Of a DNA stretch of 64,000 nucleotides, positions 59,283-64,000 are shown in pieces. The position numbers were made by a program, and so were the translations under genes. Below the pieces are notes generated by a model. It saw only the letters and a program-made list of their open reading frames with translations. It searched no databases and was not told where the DNA came from. Location: NCBI GenBank assembly GCA_900129595.1, contig FQWG01000002.1, positions 62,001-126,000 on the forward strand. Direction: 5' to 3'. Positions within the stretch are counted from its first letter, which is position 1. Every line of letters starts with the position of its first letter. Source of the stretch: Flavobacterium frigidimaris (GTDB lineage: Bacteria; Bacteroidota; Bacteroidia; Flavobacteriales; Flavobacteriaceae).

Positions 59283-60569
59283 CTAGCTAACAAAAAGGAT
59301 TTTAGAAACATACAAAATACCTTTACCCAACAACCATAATACTACAGCCAAACCTAATAATTTCCAGGCCCAGGTTTTTCCTCTTTTCCAGTCAGAGAAA
59401 AACGAAATTACTTCCATATATTTTATTACAATAAAGATACTTGTCGCTATGAGCGAAAACCAGATGATTTCGTTCAAATGAATATAAAAACCATACAGAA
59501 AAACCACCGCAAGAAAAAGAACAGTCACAAATTGCAAATAATAATAGTTTTTATAATTGTACCTGTAATTCAGTTTCGAAGACAGCACCAGGAACGACAA
59601 TAGCAATAAACCTATCAATGCTGCTATTACAGGATAAAAAACAGCACTCCATTGCAATATAAGTACAGCAGCAACAACAATCGCTATAACCGTGCAAGCC
59701 GCAAGAGAATTTATACTTCTGGCTCTGTAATCATTTTTAAAAGGCAGTAAAACGGGATATAAATATTTTTCTAAAGAACGCCAAAATGGTAGTGCATAAA
59801 CTGCTGCAAGTCCAAATACAACAATTTCATAATTATAAAAAACATCAACAGGAACTTTGTACAACACATATACAAGAGCCAATGTAACAATAATCGCCGG
59901 AAGACATATTGTTTTTACAGTTTCCCAGGGATTTGTTCCCCAAAATTTATTTTCTATTTCAAAAAAATATTTTTTAACCCAATATTCTTTAGTAAATAAA
60001 GCCGTCGACTGACTCCACAACAAGAACAAACCTAAATGAATAATTACAGTTCGCAGTACAAACTCATCAATTAGGCATCCAAAAATCACACAGACCACAC
60101 CTATCAAAAACAATTCGTAAGTTAACAAAACAGGTGAAAATAAAAATCTGAACAAGGGCGCTAAACCTCTAATTAATACATTGATGAGTAAACCCCAATA
60201 TTTTTTAAACAAAGCAATAAGCGCACAAATAGCAATAAATGCAGACAAATAAAACATCCAGTTGGTCAGCAATTGTGTTTTTAGCCAAAACTGAACTGCA
60301 GCATCTTTGGGCGGAGAATAAACGATATCAGAATTCGCAAAAATCTGTGCAGCCAATTTATCTCTTACAGCATCATCTAATTCCGGTAATTGATTTTTGT
60401 TTTTCAGCCAAAATTGATCCGTCTCAAAACCATTCTTTTTAAGAACCTCATATTCATATAAAATCTTTTTTTGAGAATCATTTAAAGAAACAATTTCATC
60501 AACAGAATGAATTTCCTGCGCAAACAGGCTTGTACAGAAAAGAAATAAAAGGAAAACTATTTTTTTCAA
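59283..60569 (-). CDS. Polytopic membrane protein with signal peptide, uncharacterised
   Basis: A 428-residue protein with a signal peptide (MKKIVFLLFLFCTSLFAQ), a short extracytoplasmic domain (about 19-95) and then about ten membrane helices. I recognise no transporter or enzyme motif. Aromatic-rich loops (YNYKNYYYLQF, about residue 340) and a short basic stretch before the last helix (SDWKRGKTWAWK) are visible. The stop is two bases from that of the converging DfsB-like gene, with no terminator between. Confidence 0.65.
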   Translation of the reverse strand: MKKIVFLLFLFCTSLFAQEIHSVDEIVSLNDSQKKILYEYEVLKKNGFETDQFWLKNKNQLPELDDAVRDKLAAQIFANSDIVYSPPKDAAVQFWLKTQLLTNWMFYLSAFIAICALIALFKKYWGLLINVLIRGLAPLFRFLFSPVLLTYELFLIGVVCVIFGCLIDEFVLRTVIIHLGLFLLWSQSTALFTKEYWVKKYFFEIENKFWGTNPWETVKTICLPAIIVTLALVYVLYKVPVDVFYNYEIVVFGLAAVYALPFWRSLEKYLYPVLLPFKNDYRARSINSLAACTVIAIVVAAVLILQWSAVFYPVIAALIGLLLLSFLVLSSKLNYRYNYKNYYYLQFVTVLFLAVVFLYGFYIHLNEIIWFSLIATSIFIVIKYMEVISFFSDWKRGKTWAWKLLGLAVVLWLLGKGILYVSKILFVS

Positions 60570-60591
60570 AATTGGGTAAGATTAGTCTAAC

Positions 60592-60599
60592 CAAAAATA
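60592..60599 (-). promoter_or_regulatory. -7 box TATTTTTG of the membrane protein gene
   Basis: Full match to TAnnTTTG on the minus strand, 22 bases before the ATG at 60569. Confidence 0.5.
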
Positions 60600-60632
60600 C
60601 AAAATAATACATTGAAAAAATTCCAAAATTAA

Positions 60633-60656
60633 AATTGCTTCGCCTGTTCGCTATCG
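60633..60656. repeat. Dispersed 24-bp intergenic repeat, copy 2
   Basis: Exact reverse complement of 10373-10396. Confidence 0.7.
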
Positions 60657-60822
60657 GATCGAAAGTCTAATAATCCAAAAACCTGCTTCTGTGTCAATTT
60701 CAACTAAAAATAAAAACCACATAACACTTATTATATGCTTCCTATAATAAAAAAATGAATTTTACCGTTTTACTTATATATAAGTATACGCCGATAGTAA
60801 ATTTCAATTTACAGAAAAACAA

Positions 60823-60852
60823 AAAACCCGTTCGCCAAGGCGAACGGGTTTT
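60823..60852 (-). terminator. Terminator of the rplU-rpmA operon
   Basis: AAAACCCGTTCGCC pairs with GGCGAACGGGTTTT over 14 bp with a 2-base centre; a run of T follows on the minus strand. Confidence 0.9.
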
Positions 60853-60871
60853 GTAATAAGTAATCTAATGA

Positions 60872-61132
60872 TTATGCTTCGAATGGAAGGATAGATACAT
60901 AAGATTTGTTATCTCTTTTCTTTTGGAACTTAACAACTCCAGCTACTCTTGCGTGTAGTGTGTGATCTTTACTGATGTAAACATTTTCACCTGGATTATG
61001 TTTTGAACCTCTTTGTCTAACGATGATGTTCCCAGCAATAGCAGCTTGACCTCCAAAAATCTTAACGCCTAAACGTTTTGATTCTGATTCTCTACCATTC
61101 TTCGAACTACCGACACCTTTCTTGTGAGCCAT
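60872..61132 (-). CDS. rpmA: 50S ribosomal protein bL27
   Basis: An 86-residue protein beginning [20 protein letters not shown], followed by [20 protein letters not shown], the standard bL27 sequence. It begins directly with AHKKG and shows no cleavable N-terminal extension of the Firmicutes kind. bL27 reaches the peptidyl transferase centre. It lies 24 bases after rplU in the same transcript. Confidence 0.98.
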   Translation of the reverse strand: MAHKKGVGSSKNGRESESKRLGVKIFGGQAAIAGNIIVRQRGSKHNPGENVYISKDHTLHARVAGVVKFQKKRDNKSYVSILPFEA

Positions 61133-61156
61133 GACGTATGAGTTTAAATATTGTTA

Positions 61157-61594
61157 TTATTCTTTAGTAGCTTCTTTTTTTGCTTTTGGAGCTGCTTTTT
61201 TAGCTTTAGGAGCTTCTACTTCTTCAGTAGCTGCATCTTCTGCCACAACTGCTTTTTTAGCTGCTGCTTTTTTAGTTCCGCCTGCTGCAGTAATACCTTC
61301 AATTACAATTTGAGTAAGATATTGTCTGTGACCATTTCTCTTTTTGTATCCTTTTCTTCTTTTCTTTTTGAAAACGATAACTTTATCTCCTTTTAAGTGT
61401 TGTAACACTTTAGCTTCTACTGAAGCACCTTCTATAGCTGGGGCGCCTAAAGTTACATTACCATTGTCGTCTAATAAAAGAACTTTGTCAAAAGAAACTT
61501 TTGAACCTTCTTCATTAGTCAAACGGTTAACATAAACCTTTAAGTCTTTGCTTACTTTGAATTGTTGCCCTGCTATCTCTACGATTGCATACAT
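61157..61594 (-). CDS. rplU: 50S ribosomal protein bL21 with Ala/Lys-rich C-terminal extension
   Basis: A 145-residue bL21. The core (about 1-102) starts MYAIVEIAGQQFKVSKDLKV and includes KVIVFKKKRRKGYKKRNGHR. The remaining 40 residues are a low-complexity Ala/Lys/Glu tail (KKAAAKKAVVAEDAATEEVE and onward). The tail is not in E. coli L21 (about 103 residues), but similar tails occur in Bacteroidota. First gene of the operon, with its own promoter. Confidence 0.97.
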   Translation of the reverse strand: MYAIVEIAGQQFKVSKDLKVYVNRLTNEEGSKVSFDKVLLLDDNGNVTLGAPAIEGASVEAKVLQHLKGDKVIVFKKKRRKGYKKRNGHRQYLTQIVIEGITAAGGTKKAAAKKAVVAEDAATEEVEAPKAKKAAPKAKKEATKE

Positions 61595-61624
61595 ACCAAA
61601 TTGATTTATTGATTTTTAAGGTTG

Positions 61625-61632
61625 CAAATATA
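61625..61632 (-). promoter_or_regulatory. -7 box TATATTTG of rplU
   Basis: Full match to TAnnTTTG on the minus strand, with a TTG 19 bases further upstream as possible -33 element; 31 bases before the rplU ATG. Confidence 0.6.
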
Positions 61633-61797
61633 CAATTAATAATTTACTGTGCAATCTCTTATTCTAAAAATATTTATTTTGCTTTAAATCCTGTTTTTCA
61701 AGACATTTTAGGTCGTAAAACAACACATTTAGCTGTAAAATACTGTTAAAATATCCTCAAAACAGAAACAAACCCGTAATTGATAATTAAAAAAAGT

Positions 61798-61805
61798 TAT
61801 TTTTG
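61798..61805 (+). promoter_or_regulatory. -7 box TATTTTTG of the M16 peptidase operon
   Basis: Full match to TAnnTTTG, 63 bases before the ATG. The leader contains the palindrome CCTATAAGTTATAGG (61832-61846). Confidence 0.45.
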
Positions 61806-61868
61806 GCGTAACGATAATCAACTCTTGGCTACCTATAAGTTATAGGCAAATAAAAATTATTAATCTTT

Positions 61869-63191
61869 ATGAAAAAATCAATAATGATGTTAAGTGCAGC
61901 ACTAATGCTCGGCGGAGTGGCTCATGCTCAAAAGGTAGCTTTTGAAGAATATAATTTAGACAACGGAATGCATGTTATTTTGCACAACGATCCCTCAGCT
62001 CCCGTTGTGATTACCTCAGTAATGTACCATGTCGGATCAAAAGACGAGCGTCCTGACCGAACTGGTTTTGCGCATTTCTTTGAACATTTATTATTTGAAG
62101 GAACACAAAACATAAAACGTGGCGAATGGATGAAAATTGTTACCGCCAATGGCGGAGTAAACAACGCCAATACTTCTGACGACAGAACTTATTACTATGA
62201 AGTTTTCCCATCAAACAGTTTAGAACTTGGCTTATGGATGGAATCTGAACGTTTAATGCACCCTATCATCAATAAAATTGGTGTTGACACGCAAAACGAA
62301 GTAGTTAAGGAAGAAAAAAGAATGCGTTACGACAATCAGCCTTACGGAAACATACTTCCTGAGGTTAAGAAAAACATGTTCAAAAATCATCCTTACCGCT
62401 GGACCACTATCGGCTCTATGAAAGATCTGGATGCTGCAACCCTGGAAGAATTTCAGGCATTTAATAAAAAATTCTACACGCCAAATAATGCTGTTTTAGT
62501 TGTGGCGGGAGATTTTGACAAAGCCAAAACCAAAGAATGGATTCAGAAATATTTTGGACCAATTCCGAGAGGAGAAGAAGTAAAAAAACAAACTTTTGTC
62601 GAAGAACCGATTAATCAGACCATAAAAGCAACTTATGAAGATCCGAATATTCAGATCCCAATGATCGTTGCTTCTTACAGAACGCCTTCGATGAAAACCA
62701 GGGATGCAAGAGTTTTGGATTTAATCTCCTCTTATTTAAGTGATGGCAAAAGTTCGAAACTGTACAAAAAAATAGTCGATGACAAAAAAATGGCACTTCA
62801 GATTGGTGCTGTTGGTTTTAGTCAGGAAGATTACGGAATGTACATATTATACGGTTTGCCAATGGCACCTAATACTACAGCCGATATCTTAAAAGAAATG
62901 GATGAAGAGATTGTAAAAATCCAAACTGATCTGATTTCTGAAAAAGACTATGAAAAATTACAAAATAAATTCGATAACAATTTTGTGAATGCCAATGCAA
63001 GTGTCGAAGGAATTGCTGAAAACCTGGCTTCTTTCTATTTACTTTATGGAGATGTAAACCTGATCAATACTGAGATCGATATTTACCACTCTATCACAAG
63101 AGAAGAAATTAGAGAAGTTGCCAAAAAGTACTTAAACCCCAACCAGCGTTTGGTTTTAGATTACATTCCTTCAACTAAAGTTCAAAACTAA
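61869..63191 (+). CDS. M16 family zinc peptidase, catalytic subunit
   Basis: A 440-residue exported peptidase (signal MKKSIMMLSAALMLGGVAHA). The inverted zinc motif HxxEH is present as His69-Phe-Phe-Glu72-His73 in FAHFFEHLLFEGT. YYYEVFPSNSLELGLWMESE carries the downstream acidic ligands, and PNNAVLVVAGDFD marks the family. Such half-size M16 enzymes pair with an inactive homologue to form a closed chamber that degrades peptides in the periplasm. The partner follows after 12 bases. Confidence 0.94.
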   Translation: MKKSIMMLSAALMLGGVAHAQKVAFEEYNLDNGMHVILHNDPSAPVVITSVMYHVGSKDERPDRTGFAHFFEHLLFEGTQNIKRGEWMKIVTANGGVNNANTSDDRTYYYEVFPSNSLELGLWMESERLMHPIINKIGVDTQNEVVKEEKRMRYDNQPYGNILPEVKKNMFKNHPYRWTTIGSMKDLDAATLEEFQAFNKKFYTPNNAVLVVAGDFDKAKTKEWIQKYFGPIPRGEEVKKQTFVEEPINQTIKATYEDPNIQIPMIVASYRTPSMKTRDARVLDLISSYLSDGKSSKLYKKIVDDKKMALQIGAVGFSQEDYGMYILYGLPMAPNTTADILKEMDEEIVKIQTDLISEKDYEKLQNKFDNNFVNANASVEGIAENLASFYLLYGDVNLINTEIDIYHSITREEIREVAKKYLNPNQRLVLDYIPSTKVQN

Positions 63192-63203
63192 GTCTATCGA
63201 ATC

Positions 63204-64000
63204 ATGAAAAAAATACATACATTTTTAATCCTTTTATTCCTGACTGGAATTATGCAAGCACAAGATCGTCCACAACCAAAACCAGGTCCGTCACCGGTAG
63301 TCAACATCAAAAAACCACAAACTTTTGTTTTGGCAAACGGTATGAAAGTTTTAGTGGTTGAAAATCATAAATTACCAAGAGTAAGTTTTAATTTAACCTT
63401 AGACAACGCTCCTTTTACAGAAGGAAACAAAAAAGGTGTCGACGAATTAACAAGCAGCTTAATTGGTAACGGAAGCAAAAAAACAACCAAAGAAGCTTTT
63501 AACGAAGAGATCGACTTTTACGGAGCAAGCCTTAATTTTACATCATCAGGCGCTTACGCAAGTTCACTTTCTAAATATTCAGGACGTGTTTTAGAGCTTT
63601 TGGCAGAAGGTGCTTTGCAACCCAATTTTAGTCAATCTGAATTTGATAAAGAAAAAGCAAAATTAATTGAAGGTCTTAAAGCCGACGAAAAAAGCGTTCC
63701 TGCAATTGCAAGCAGAGTTGTTGATGTTTTAGCTTACGGAAAAAATCATCCTTCAGGAGAATACATTTCAGAAGAAACAGTAAAAAACGTAACACTCGAA
63801 GATGTTCAAAAAAATTACGCAACATACTTTGTTCCTGAAAATGCTTATTTAGTCATTATTGGTGACGTTAAATTTAAAGAAACAAAGGCAGCCGTAGAGA
63901 AACTTTTTAGCGGATGGAAAAAACAAGCTGCACCAAAAAGCACTTATCCAAATCCTGAAAACGTTTCTAAACTTCAAATTGATTTTGTAGATGTGCCAAA
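63204..64000 (+). CDS. M16 family peptidase-like protein, inactive partner (3' end outside window)
   Basis: The first 265 codons are in the window; the gene runs off the right edge. A signal peptide (MKKIHTFLILLFLTGIMQAQ) precedes an M16 domain starting PQTFVLANGMKVLVVENHKL. Where the catalytic subunit has HxxEH, this one reads KGVDELTSSLIGNGS, so the zinc ligands are missing and it should be the regulatory or substrate-binding half. Coupled to the catalytic gene by a 12-base gap. Confidence 0.9.
   Translation, partial: MKKIHTFLILLFLTGIMQAQDRPQPKPGPSPVVNIKKPQTFVLANGMKVLVVENHKLPRVSFNLTLDNAPFTEGNKKGVDELTSSLIGNGSKKTTKEAFNEEIDFYGASLNFTSSGAYASSLSKYSGRVLELLAEGALQPNFSQSEFDKEKAKLIEGLKADEKSVPAIASRVVDVLAYGKNHPSGEYISEETVKNVTLEDVQKNYATYFVPENAYLVIIGDVKFKETKAAVEKLFSGWKKQAAPKSTYPNPENVSKLQIDFVDVP

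Larger units (their letters stand above)
60570..60822. other. Spacer upstream of the membrane protein gene
   Basis: Holds the promoter box at 60592-60599 and a dispersed repeat at 60633-60656; otherwise AT-rich, with no gene seen. Confidence 0.5.

Noticed and set aside
61160-61280. Plus-strand open frames opposite the rplU tail
   Set aside because: They arise from the low-complexity Ala/Lys codons of the bL21 extension on the minus strand.
1-64000. CRISPR array, tRNA or rRNA genes, integrase or transposase
   Set aside because: No regularly spaced repeats, no T-loop GGTTCGA-type tRNA signature with cloverleaf, and no recombinase motifs were found.

Overview
The window is a low-GC, densely packed chromosomal segment of a Bacteroidota member, almost certainly a Flavobacterium or close relative. 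The evidence is a SusC/SusD polysaccharide locus, the gliding/type IX secretion genes gldJ and porV, and many -7 promoter boxes of the Bacteroidota type TAnnTTTG. A two-lipoyl PdhC, paired M16 peptidases and Flavobacterium-like intergenic repeats agree. I saw no rRNA, tRNA, CRISPR array, transposase or prophage gene.

Layout. 1-3110: partial flavin reductase, a sensor histidine kinase split by a frameshift in an 8-A run, a HIT protein, greA and a Rieske-like lipoprotein without His ligands. 3126-8704: a vitamin block with a TPP riboswitch driving a TonB-dependent receptor, then arfB, an NRK-like kinase fused to DUF4301, and pnuC. 8818-10198: a Crp/Fnr regulator, a small membrane protein and a group III truncated haemoglobin, with an Fnr-like palindrome placed for activation. 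10424-18833: PPTase, ahcY, a patatin/beta-barrel protein, several uncharacterised proteins, an SMR pump and a GNAT enzyme. 19164-21792: a DNA alkylation-repair cluster (AraC-Ogt fusion, 2OG-Fe(II) oxygenase, stand-alone Ada-type zinc domain, AlkB). 21856-26065: GrpB-like protein, NrtR-like regulator, a small orphan and a DUF3857/transglutaminase protein.

26285-42545 is a polysaccharide utilization locus: SusC, SusD, two GH30, GH5 with a carbohydrate-binding module, a secreted EEP-fold enzyme and GH3 on the minus strand. A divergent membrane-spanning beta-propeller/LuxR-type regulator faces them. The enzyme set suggests beta-glucan use, probably with beta-1,6 linkages. Two exact 17-bp direct repeats 33 bp apart lie in the divergent spacer, upstream of a susC promoter candidate, and are the best candidates for the regulator's operators.

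42584-48363 holds murF, gldJ and porV. Between gldJ and porV, where Flavobacterium genomes normally carry the large sortase gene porU, there are only about 1.25 kb of stop-riddled sequence that still reads like the N-terminal part of a PorU protein. This apparent porU wreck next to intact gldJ and porV is the most unusual observation here. 48441-64000 is mostly housekeeping: cdd, pdhA, pdhC, an M1 aminopeptidase, a glycosyltransferase, miaE, an AsmA-like protein, a DfsB-like protein, an unknown membrane protein, rpmA-rplU, and an M16 peptidase pair running off the right edge.
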